Positions 50,801 through 58,701 of a stretch of 64,000 nt of DNA are shown piece after piece. A program made the position numbers and the translations under genes. The notes beneath the pieces are model-generated. The model was given only the letters and a program-made list of their open reading frames with translations. It was not told the DNA's origin and ran no database searches. Positions within the stretch are counted from its first letter, which is position 1. Each line of letters starts with the position of its first letter. This stretch comes from Comamonadaceae bacterium (GTDB lineage Bacteria; Pseudomonadota; Gammaproteobacteria; Burkholderiales; Burkholderiaceae_C): the NCBI GenBank assembly GCA_027485235.1, contig JAIXRJ010000049.1, forward strand, positions 16,095 to 80,094. The letters are read 5' to 3'.

Positions 50801-51290
50801 GTTCCATGCGGATGGTGTAGCGGATGTCTTGGTGCAAGCGCTGGTTGACCCGCACCAAAAAGTCGATGGTGCGCTGGCGTTGGCGGTCCACGCTCGCCAA
50901 GTATTTCTTGAACAGCGGGGTCTTGTGGTCTTTATGCAGATACGACTGCAGCTCTTCCCGCACGGTGTCCGAGTACTTGAAGGGCACTTCCTCAGCTGAG
51001 GGCTCCAGAAAAAAATCAAAGGGGTTGAACACGGCCATCTCGGTGACCACGTCCACCGTGACTTTGAAGGCGTTGGTTTTTTTCGAGAAGACCAGGCGCG
51101 CCTGGTAATTGGCAAAAGCGTCTTGCTGCCAATTGATGAAGTGCTCTTCGGGCTCGACCTTGAGGCTGTAGCTCAAGATGCGGCTGCGGCTGTGTGGCGC
51201 TGGGCGCAGGCGAATCACCTGGGGACCGAGCTGCACGGGGCGGTCGTATTCGTAATGGGTAACGTGGTGCAGGGCAACGTGTATCGACAT
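47808..51290 (-). CDS. Transglutaminase-DUF2126 two-domain protein
   Basis: This 1160-residue protein has an N-terminal bacterial transglutaminase-like domain (about residues 1-290) with the triad Cys180 ([10 protein letters not shown]), His229 (TDLHAWCEV) and Asp245 (GLDPTSG). The remaining part is DUF2126 (COG4196), with [52 protein letters not shown] and [22 protein letters not shown]. DUF2126 has been grouped with glutamine-synthetase or amidoligase-type enzymes of peptide ligation. About 25 residues near 814-840 look inserted. It is divergent from the ATP-grasp gene at 51596. Confidence 0.9.
   Translation of the reverse strand: [1160 protein letters not shown]
48785..48855. repeat. GC-rich palindromic repeat inserted in frame in DUF2126
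   Basis: This stretch holds the perfect palindrome GCCCCCTGAGGGGGC (48798-48812), followed by TGGCGCACCTTGGGACGG and CCCGGCGCTGCGCC. It encodes the low-complexity stretch [17 protein letters not shown] in the DUF2126 protein. The layout is that of the REP-like palindromic repeats I know from Comamonadaceae genomes, where such peptides also occur as odd inserts and tails. I do not see another copy in this window, so the call rests on recognition. Confidence 0.5.
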
Positions 51291-51595
51291 ATCTCGTTCA
51301 GCGCAACAGGGGCTGCACACATGACAAATGCAGCTTGGGCCGTGACAACTAGCAAGACACGCGCCAGTAGCCGCGGCTTGAACTCGGTTGTCGCACGCGT
51401 TTTGGGCGCACTGCTTTGGTGCAAATGACACTGTCACACCGATAGAGTGCGCGACAAGTCCGAATCGGGTGTTGGCCAGCCAAGCACTGGCACCGGAAGT
51501 CGCTGAATTGCTTGGATCACTCTTCAAATACCCATGATTTGGCTCTGGGTGCATGGGTATACATCTTGCTAATATTTTTTACAGGAGTGAGAGCC
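51291..51595. promoter_or_regulatory. 305-bp divergent regulatory region of the amidoligase locus
   Basis: The gap separates the minus-strand transglutaminase-DUF2126 gene and the plus-strand ATP-grasp gene, so both promoters must lie here. On the right are AT-rich sequences (TTGCTAATATTTTTT) and the inverted repeat at 51528-51560. I could not assign -35 and -10 boxes. Confidence 0.5.
51528..51560. promoter_or_regulatory. Inverted repeat upstream of the ATP-grasp gene
   Basis: ATACCCATG (51528-51536) and CATGGGTAT (51552-51560) are perfect 9-bp arms with a 15-base spacer. Half-site centres are 24 bases apart, near two helical turns, as expected for two dimers or one large dimer of a regulator. 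It could also fold as an RNA hairpin. Confidence 0.45.
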
Positions 51596-53047
51596 ATGCA
51601 CCAATTCGACGAGATGTACAGCCGCCTGCCTGCTGCAGACGAAGGGGGAGAAGTCAGGGGTCACTATTTAGCCTATGCCCGCTGGTTGCAAACCCAGAAC
51701 CCGCAGACCATGGCAGCAAGGCGAGAAGAAGCCGAGGTGATTTTTCGCCGCGTGGGTATCACCTTCGCGGTCTACGGCGACAAGGACGAGGATGGCTCAG
51801 GCACCGAGCGATTGATCCCGTTTGACCTGATCCCGCGCATCATCGCCGCCAACGAGTGGAAAAGCATGGAGGCCGGACTGGTGCAGCGCGTCACCGCGCT
51901 CAACCGTTTCATCCATGACGTCTACCACGACCAAGAGATCCTGAAAGCAGGCGTTGTGCCACGCGAACAAATCGAACACAACGCCCAATTTCGCCCCGAG
52001 ATGGTGGGGGTTCATGTCCCCAACAACATTTACTCGCACATCAGCGGCATCGACATCGTGCGCGCTCCCGACAGCGCGGGCCACGGCGAGTACTACGTGC
52101 TCGAAGACAACCTGCGGGTGCCCAGCGGCGTGAGCTACATGCTCGAAGACCGCAAGATGATGATGCGGCTGTTCCCTGAACTCTTCAGCCAACACCGCGT
52201 GGCCCCGGTGGCGCATTACCCAGACTTGTTGCTCGAAACCTTGCGCGCCAGCAGCCCCGCCACGACGGCCGAGCCCACGGTGGTGGTGCTCACGCCCGGC
52301 ATGTACAACAGCGCTTATTTCGAGCACGCCTTCTTGGCACAGCAAATGGGGGTGGAACTGGTCGAAGGCCAAGACCTGTTTGTGAAAGACAAGTTCGTTT
52401 ACATGCGCACCACGCGCGGCCCCAAACGGGTGGATGTGATCTACCGCAGGGTGGACGACGACTTTTTGGACCCCAAGGTGTTCCGCCCCAGCTCGACCTT
52501 GGGCTGTGCCGGCCTGATGGAGGCCTACAAAGCCGGCCATGTGGCGATCTGCAACGCCGTGGGCACGGGTGTGGCCGACGATAAGTCGATCTACCCCTAT
52601 GTGCCCGACATGATCAAGTTCTATCTGGGCGAAGAACCGATCCTGAAAAACGTGCCAACTTTTCAATGTCGCAAGCCTGACGATTTGCAGTACACCCTGG
52701 CCCACCTGAAAGACCTGGTGGTCAAGGAGGTGCACGGTGCAGGCGGTTACGGCATGTTGGTTGGTCCGGCTTCGACCAAGGAAGAGATTGAGCGATTCCG
52801 TGCCGCTTTGCTGGCCAACCCCGAGGGTTATATCGCGCAGCCCACGTTGAGTTTGTCGAGTTGCCCCACGTATGTGGACAGCGGTATCGCGCCCCGCCAC
52901 ATCGACTTGAGACCCTTTATGCTGAGTGGTCGCACGGTGCAGATGGTGCCCGGCGGCCTCACGCGTGTGGCTTTGAAAGAAGGCTCTTTGGTGGTCAACA
53001 GCAGCCAAGGCGGCGGCACCAAAGACACCTGGATTTTGCAGGACTGA
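51596..53047 (+). CDS. Circularly permuted ATP-grasp protein (COG2308), stand-alone form
   Basis: This 483-residue protein has the family blocks RRVGITFAVYGDKDEDGSGTERLIPFDLIPRII, HDVYHDQEIL, YYVLEDNLRVPSGVSYMLEDR, VDVIYRRVDDDFLDP and VVKEVHGAGGYGMLVGP. Circularly permuted ATP-grasp enzymes of this family are predicted to ligate amino acids or peptides via an acyl phosphate. AGGAGTGAG precedes the ATG, which fixes the start. An alpha-E protein gene follows 16 bases later, the usual companion. Confidence 0.9.
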   Translation: MHQFDEMYSRLPAADEGGEVRGHYLAYARWLQTQNPQTMAARREEAEVIFRRVGITFAVYGDKDEDGSGTERLIPFDLIPRIIAANEWKSMEAGLVQRVTALNRFIHDVYHDQEILKAGVVPREQIEHNAQFRPEMVGVHVPNNIYSHISGIDIVRAPDSAGHGEYYVLEDNLRVPSGVSYMLEDRKMMMRLFPELFSQHRVAPVAHYPDLLLETLRASSPATTAEPTVVVLTPGMYNSAYFEHAFLAQQMGVELVEGQDLFVKDKFVYMRTTRGPKRVDVIYRRVDDDFLDPKVFRPSSTLGCAGLMEAYKAGHVAICNAVGTGVADDKSIYPYVPDMIKFYLGEEPILKNVPTFQCRKPDDLQYTLAHLKDLVVKEVHGAGGYGMLVGPASTKEEIERFRAALLANPEGYIAQPTLSLSSCPTYVDSGIAPRHIDLRPFMLSGRTVQMVPGGLTRVALKEGSLVVNSSQGGGTKDTWILQD

Positions 53048-53063
53048 AAAGGGGAGAACACAC

Positions 53064-54041
53064 ATGCTTTCTAGAACCGCCGACCACCTTTTCTGGATGT
53101 CCCGCTACATGGAGCGGGCCGAGAACACCGCGAGGATGTTGAACGTCAGTTACGAGACCTCGCTGTTACCTCAGTCCGCCGCCGCTGTCGAAGCCGGTTG
53201 GGAAGGCATTTTGTCCATCAGCGAATTGTTGCCCTCGTATTTGGCCTTGTACAAAACCATCACCCCCCGCGATGTGATGGCCTTCATGGTGAAAGACGTG
53301 GACAATCCTTCGTCCATCATCTCTTGCCTGCGCGCTGCTCGAGAGAATGCCCGCGCCGTGCGCGGCACGCTGACCACCGAAGTGTGGGAAACGCAAAATC
53401 AGACTTGGCTCGAAGTCAACCGCATGCTCAAAAACGGGGAGTTCGAGCGCGATCCGGGCCAGTTTTTTGAATGGGTCAAGTTCCGCTCGCACCTCTCGCG
53501 CGGCGTTACGGTGGGCACCATGCTGATGGACGAATCGCTGTACTTCATGCGCATGGGCACTTTTTTGGAGCGTGCCGACAACACGGCGCGCCTGGTGGAT
53601 GTCAAGTTCCACGCCATGCAAAACGAATTTTTTGGCGCACCACAGTTCGGGTCATCCGAAACCGAAGTCTCTCAGGAATACGATTTTTACCACTGGAGCG
53701 CCATCTTGCGCAGCGTCAGCGGCTTCGAGGTGTACCGCAAGGTATACCGTGATGTGATCCGCCCTGAACGTGTGGCGGAGTTGCTGATTTTGAGGCCCGA
53801 CATGCCGCGCTCGCTGCATGCCAGTCTGAACGAGGTGGTGTCCAATTTGAAGCTGGTCTCACACGACGCCAACAGCGACACGCTGCGCCATGCGGGGCGT
53901 TTGCGCTCTGAGTTGGCCTTTGGCCGCATCGACGAAATCTTGGCGACCGGCCTGCACGCTTACCTGACCCAGTTCCTGGAGCGGGTGAACGTTCTGGGGG
54001 GACGCATCAGCCGGGAATTCTTGATGCCAAATGCAGCTTGA
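53064..54041 (+). CDS. Alpha-E domain protein
   Basis: This 325-residue protein is nearly all helical and begins LSRTADHLFWMSRYMERAENTARML, the alpha-E signature. ESLYFMRMGTFLERADNTARLVDVKFHAM repeats this pattern around residue 160. It has no recognisable catalytic motif and is thought to act as a partner or scaffold of the ATP-grasp protein. It lies in the same operon as the stand-alone ATP-grasp gene and converges on the second transglutaminase gene. Confidence 0.9.
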   Translation: MLSRTADHLFWMSRYMERAENTARMLNVSYETSLLPQSAAAVEAGWEGILSISELLPSYLALYKTITPRDVMAFMVKDVDNPSSIISCLRAARENARAVRGTLTTEVWETQNQTWLEVNRMLKNGEFERDPGQFFEWVKFRSHLSRGVTVGTMLMDESLYFMRMGTFLERADNTARLVDVKFHAMQNEFFGAPQFGSSETEVSQEYDFYHWSAILRSVSGFEVYRKVYRDVIRPERVAELLILRPDMPRSLHASLNEVVSNLKLVSHDANSDTLRHAGRLRSELAFGRIDEILATGLHAYLTQFLERVNVLGGRISREFLMPNAA

Positions 54042-54070
54042 ATCTGACAAGCCGGCAGGTCAACACGGGC

Positions 54071-54970
54071 TCATTCATCCTGGGGCGCGACCGTCACGGC
54101 CACTTCGAGCGTGTGCGCACCGCCGCCTTGCAAGACCCCCCTCAGCGGCGAGACATCGGCAAAGTCACGACCGACAGCCAGGCGCACATAGTCTTCGCCT
54201 GGACTGGCCAGGCCCGTGCGGTCGTTGGTCGGGTCCAGATCCAGCCAGCCTTGGCACGCGTGGCTGGCCAACTCGGGCAGGTAAACCGACACCCAAGCGT
54301 GCGAGGCATCGCTGCCCACCAACCGGGGTTGGCCCGGAGGGGGTTGGGTCAGCAGGTAGCCGCTGACATAGCGGGCGGGCAAACCCAGTGAGCGTAAGCA
54401 GGCCAACAAAATGTGGGCAAAGTCTTGGCAAACGCCGCGTTTGTCCTGCAGGGCTTCAAGCGCTGGGGTGTTGATGTCGGTGCTGGCGGTTTCGTAGCGG
54501 AAGTCCCGGTGCATGCGCGCTGTCAACTCCTGCGCGGCCCGCATGAGGGATCGCCCCGGCGTGAAACTGCTTTGCGCGTAGGCCAAAAACGCTTCGTGAA
54601 CAGGTGCATGGTGCGAGCCGAACACAAAGCCACTGTGCACATCGCCGGGGTGCCCCCCCCGGTAGCGAAAGTGTTCGCGCACCGATTCCCAGCTTTGCGC
54701 CGATGTACCGGGTGCAATGGCTGAGGTCTCCAGTTCGCTGTTCGCGCGAACCATCAGGCCATCGTGCGGGTTCGTCAGAGCCCAATAGGCCCGGTGGTTG
54801 AAAAAAGCATCGATGTTGTGCTGCACCGAAGCTTGTGGCTCTACCTGCATCCAGTGACTGATGACCTGTTGGCATGGCGTGTAAGCCGGTTGCAGGTGCG
54901 TCACATGCTGCGCGGTTTGCACCGATGGACTGTAGCGGTAGCGGGTCTCGTGGGTGATGGCCAGGCGCAT
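54071..54970 (-). CDS. Transglutaminase-like cysteine peptidase/ligase
   Basis: This 299-residue protein has an N-terminal beta domain (RLAITHETRYRYSPSVQ) and the catalytic core with Cys181 (KRGVCQDFAH), His224 (DASHAWVSVYLP) and Asp246 (LDLDPTND). LPARYVSGYL lies between. Bacterial members of this group probably cleave or transfer peptide bonds. The ATG at 54970 is chosen by alignment. It begins 14 bases after the fused ATP-grasp-alpha-E gene, with which it forms an operon. Confidence 0.9.
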   Translation of the reverse strand: MRLAITHETRYRYSPSVQTAQHVTHLQPAYTPCQQVISHWMQVEPQASVQHNIDAFFNHRAYWALTNPHDGLMVRANSELETSAIAPGTSAQSWESVREHFRYRGGHPGDVHSGFVFGSHHAPVHEAFLAYAQSSFTPGRSLMRAAQELTARMHRDFRYETASTDINTPALEALQDKRGVCQDFAHILLACLRSLGLPARYVSGYLLTQPPPGQPRLVGSDASHAWVSVYLPELASHACQGWLDLDPTNDRTGLASPGEDYVRLAVGRDFADVSPLRGVLQGGGAHTLEVAVTVAPQDE

Positions 54971-54984
54971 GGTCAAGGGGCGGG

Positions 54985-57687
54985 TCAAGCGCCGACGCTG
55001 TATCGGGCTTCGCCGCTGTGGGTGAAAAACAGGCTGCACAGTTGGTCAGAGACCTCACAAGCCGCTGTTTGACAATGCGCCAAAGCTGCATGCAGTGGCA
55101 AAGTGCTACCGGGATGTGCCGGCTTGTTTTCTAGAGGCCAAAGCGACTCGGGCGTCATTTCAATCAGCTGAGGCACCAGCTCCGCCATGGCGCTGGTGGC
55201 CCCATCGGCCAAGTTGCCCATGCGGCGCAAGCGCGAGCGCAACGTGTGTGCCACCCAGCCCAGTGAACGCGGATTGTCAGAGTGGGTCACCAACAAATCC
55301 ATCAGCGCCTGGGGGGTGCGGCTTTGCTGGTACTGAGCGTGAAAACTGATGGTGCTGTCAAACAGGTCGAGCACGGCGTCAAACCCCGCTTGTTCGCCAA
55401 TCAGCCCCAACTGCACGGCTTCGGAGAGAGCGCTAGACAAAAATTGCAGACGTTCGATGTGGCGTCCAATGGACAACAAGCGCCAGCCATCGTCGCGGCT
55501 CATGCGGTCGGTTTGTGCGCCGGTCAGTGCGGCCAGCATCTGGCTGGTGTCGGCCAACAGATGCTGCACGGCCAAGGTGTCAGGTGCCGCACTCTGTTGC
55601 TCGGGGCTGAAGAAGCGCGACTCGGTTTGTTCCAGCAAACGCCAATGTTCGGGCGACAGGCGTTCGCGCACCGAAGCGGCGGCAAGTCGCACAGCGCGCA
55701 AATTGAAGCCAACGCTGGTGGCCAGCTCTTTATCCCACAAGCCGGCCACCAAGGAGCGTTCAAAAACCCGATGCGCTTGCGATGCGGCGGGCACGCCTGC
55801 CCGCACCAGACCGTGGCGATTGGCCATGCGGGTGATGAACTGGAGCAAGTCAGGCCGATTCTGGTTCTCGCTGCCTAAAATTTCCAGACTCAGGCGCACC
55901 AAGCGCAAGGTGTTCTCGGTCCGTTCGGTGTAGCGACCCATCCAAAACAGGTTTTCGGCAGCACGGCTGGTGACCAGCCGCTGACGCTGCAAGGCGGCGA
56001 CATCGGGGATGGGTTCCGCCTGTGGCCGCAAGGTGGGAGGGGTCGGCGTGGGTGATGGGCCAGAAGTCTGTGATTGCGACTGTGATGGCCCCTGTGACTG
56101 CGCCGAACCCGTTACCGCACTTTGCACCCAGACATCGGCACTGCTGCCACCACGCTGCATAGAAGCGATGCCTTCGCGGGTACCTAGGCGTGCCAAGCCG
56201 CCAGGCAAAACCTGCCACTGGCCTTGGGCGTTGGCCACGGTGAACACACGCAGCACCACGGGCCTTGACCGGATGCAAGGCGCACCATCGGCACCCGTTT
56301 GCCATGTGGGTTGGTGCGACAAAGGCAGCCACGATTGCAGTGTGTGGGCATCCGGGTCACGCAGGATGCGCACCGCCCACTCGTCTTGTTCACGGCGCGA
56401 GAACGCACGGCCCTGAACAGGCTCAAAGCTTTGGCGGTCGGTGTTGTAGGGGTAAGTGGGTTTGATCACGCAGCTGCGAATCCGCGGCAACACGTCTTGC
56501 AGCGCAGCGGCTTCACCACACCACCAGCTCGGAATGGCAGGCAGTTGCAGTTCTTCGCCCAGCAGGTCACGCGCCAGTGCAGGCATAAAACCCAGCAGCG
56601 CGTTCGACTCTAGAAAGCCCGAGCCCGGTGTGTTGGCCACCAAAACGTTGCCACTGCGCACCGCTTGCAGCAAGCCGGGCACGCCCAGTGTGGAGTCGGC
56701 CCGCATTTCCAAGGGGTCCAGCCAATCGTCATCGACGCGCTTGAGCAAACCATGCACCTGCTGCAAGCCCTGCAAGGTCTTTAAGTACAGCTTTTCCTCG
56801 CGCACGGTCAGGTCATTGCCTTGCACCAAGCTCAGGCCAAGATACCGCGCAAGATAAGCGTGCTCGAAATAAGTTTCGTTGTACGGCCCAGGGGTGAGCA
56901 GCGCGATGTGTGCAGAAGCTCCGGCTGGGCTTCGGGCCTTGATGCCATCAATCAAGGTGCGGTAGGTCTGGGCCAAGCGCTGCACCGGAAATGCCTCGAA
57001 GGCTTGCGGGAACAGGCGCGACACAATTTGCCGGTTTTCGAGCAGATACCCCAAACCCGAAGGCGCTTGTGTGCGCTGCGACAGCAGCCACCAACACCCG
57101 TCAGGCCCGCGTGCCAAATCAAACGCGGCCAAAGACAAATAGCGCCCCCCCACGGGCGGTACGCCTTGCATGGCGGGCAGGTACGCCGGGTGGCCTTGCA
57201 CCAAAGCCGCAGGGAGTTGGCCGTTGAGAACAAGCTTTTGCGGGCCATAAGCGTCGGCCATGATGCGTTCGAGCAACTGCATGCGCTGCATCACACCGGC
57301 TTCAATTTGCTGCCAGTCCTTGGGGTCCAACATGAGCGGAAACAGGTCGAGCGACCAGGGCCGTTGTGGCTGGTCGGCGGCGGCATAGACGTTGTAGGTG
57401 ATGCCGTTGTCACGCACCTGCCGCTGCAAGTTGGCCATCCGGGCGTTCAGGTCAGGCCGTTGGCCCGTGGTTTGCGTGGCAAGAGAATCGGTAAAGGTTT
57501 TCCATGCCCCACTGAGCGCGCTGACACACTCTGCCGGGTAGGCGGGGTTTTTTGCCTCGGTCAATGAGACAACGCGACCGCGCAGCTCATCCCAGTGACC
57601 TGCAGGGGCGCGCTCCTGTTGAAGCGCTAGCCATTTCGTGGCTTCGGCTTCATGGCCGCCAACCTGTAGAGGCGAGGTGTCATTCAT
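54985..57687 (-). CDS. Fused circularly permuted ATP-grasp and alpha-E protein
   Basis: This 900-residue protein has a permuted ATP-grasp part (about residues 50-520) with NGITYNVYAAADQPQRPW, LLTPGPYNETYFEHAYLARYLG, LLKRVDDDWLDPLEMRADS and VLRVFTVANAQGQWQVLPGG. The C-terminal alpha-E domain (about 570-900) starts SRAAENLFWMGRYTERTENTLRLV. The two are joined by a low-complexity linker rich in Gln, Ser, Pro and Thr (about 526-550). It is the fused paralogue of the split pair at 51596-54041. Compared with that pair the linker and ATP-binding segments are more diverged. Confidence 0.9.
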   Translation of the reverse strand: MNDTSPLQVGGHEAEATKWLALQQERAPAGHWDELRGRVVSLTEAKNPAYPAECVSALSGAWKTFTDSLATQTTGQRPDLNARMANLQRQVRDNGITYNVYAAADQPQRPWSLDLFPLMLDPKDWQQIEAGVMQRMQLLERIMADAYGPQKLVLNGQLPAALVQGHPAYLPAMQGVPPVGGRYLSLAAFDLARGPDGCWWLLSQRTQAPSGLGYLLENRQIVSRLFPQAFEAFPVQRLAQTYRTLIDGIKARSPAGASAHIALLTPGPYNETYFEHAYLARYLGLSLVQGNDLTVREEKLYLKTLQGLQQVHGLLKRVDDDWLDPLEMRADSTLGVPGLLQAVRSGNVLVANTPGSGFLESNALLGFMPALARDLLGEELQLPAIPSWWCGEAAALQDVLPRIRSCVIKPTYPYNTDRQSFEPVQGRAFSRREQDEWAVRILRDPDAHTLQSWLPLSHQPTWQTGADGAPCIRSRPVVLRVFTVANAQGQWQVLPGGLARLGTREGIASMQRGGSSADVWVQSAVTGSAQSQGPSQSQSQTSGPSPTPTPPTLRPQAEPIPDVAALQRQRLVTSRAAENLFWMGRYTERTENTLRLVRLSLEILGSENQNRPDLLQFITRMANRHGLVRAGVPAASQAHRVFERSLVAGLWDKELATSVGFNLRAVRLAAASVRERLSPEHWRLLEQTESRFFSPEQQSAAPDTLAVQHLLADTSQMLAALTGAQTDRMSRDDGWRLLSIGRHIERLQFLSSALSEAVQLGLIGEQAGFDAVLDLFDSTISFHAQYQQSRTPQALMDLLVTHSDNPRSLGWVAHTLRSRLRRMGNLADGATSAMAELVPQLIEMTPESLWPLENKPAHPGSTLPLHAALAHCQTAACEVSDQLCSLFFTHSGEARYSVGA

Positions 57688-57897
57688 CAGGCCATTGTCG
57701 CTGGATTTTGACCTTTTTAAGCTGGTTTAAGATGATGCTGACTTCTCTGCAAAATCACCCCAATTGGGCCTTCAATCTGAAGACCTCACGCCAGCGCTCC
57801 GTGCTCGCTTGGCCATGTTGCGCCACATCACCCATTCGGCCGCAGGGGCCGCCCTTCACAAAGCCCTCCTTCACCTGGATATCGGTTCCATCTCAAC

Positions 57898-58701
57898 ATG
57901 ACTCCTCGCATCATCTTCTCGCACGGCAACAGTTTTCCGGCCAGCACCTACAAGGTGATGCTCGACAACCTGCGCCAGCGCGGCTTTCAAGTGGGGGCGG
58001 TGGAGATGTTTGGGCACGACCCACAATACCCAGCCACCAACAACTGGCCCCACTTGGTGCAACAGTTGGCCGACTTTGCCAAAACACAACAGGGCGACGG
58101 CGAACCGGCCTTTTTGGTGGGTCATTCGCTGGGAGGCATTTTGAGTTTGATGTGCGCCGCCAGACACCCCGAGCTGGCTCGCGGCGTCTTGCTGATCGAC
58201 TCGCCCGTGATCGGTGGTTGGCGCGCCACCACCTTGGGTTTGGCCAAACGCACACCGCTGATTGGCTCCCTCTCGCCAGGGCGCATCAGCCAAAAACGGC
58301 GCAACCACTGGCCCGACGCCCAAGCAGCCCTGGAAAGCTTTCAACAGAAAAAGTCGTTTGCCCGCTGGGACCCACAGGTCTTGCGCGATTACATCGAACA
58401 CGGCACACACGAAGAAGGGGGCCAACGCGTGCTGAGCTTTGACCGTGACGTCGAAACGGCGATCTACAACGGCCTGCCCCACAAACTGGACAGCCTGCTC
58501 AAGCGCCACCCTCTCAAATGCCCCGCCGCATTCATCGGTGGCACCCACTCGTCTGAAATGCGTCAAGCTGGCGTTGATCTGACGCACAAGGTGGTCAAAG
58601 GCCGCGTCATAATGCTGGACGGCTCCCACCTGTTTCCAATGGAAAAACCCATCGCCACGGCCGCTGCCGTTGAGGCCTCGCTGCGCAACATGGGGGCTTG
58701 A
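57898..58701 (+). CDS. Alpha/beta hydrolase
   Basis: This 267-residue protein has the oxyanion region FSHGNSFPAST, the nucleophile elbow GHSLGG with a catalytic Ser, and the late GSHLFPME with the likely catalytic His. An Asp in the DRDVETAI region may complete the triad. The substrate is unknown. There is no clear ribosome-binding site; the ATG overlaps the stop of a short frame ending at 57901 (ATGA). The gene ends one base before the stop of uppP on the other strand. Confidence 0.85.
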   Translation: MTPRIIFSHGNSFPASTYKVMLDNLRQRGFQVGAVEMFGHDPQYPATNNWPHLVQQLADFAKTQQGDGEPAFLVGHSLGGILSLMCAARHPELARGVLLIDSPVIGGWRATTLGLAKRTPLIGSLSPGRISQKRRNHWPDAQAALESFQQKKSFARWDPQVLRDYIEHGTHEEGGQRVLSFDRDVETAIYNGLPHKLDSLLKRHPLKCPAAFIGGTHSSEMRQAGVDLTHKVVKGRVIMLDGSHLFPMEKPIATAAAVEASLRNMGA

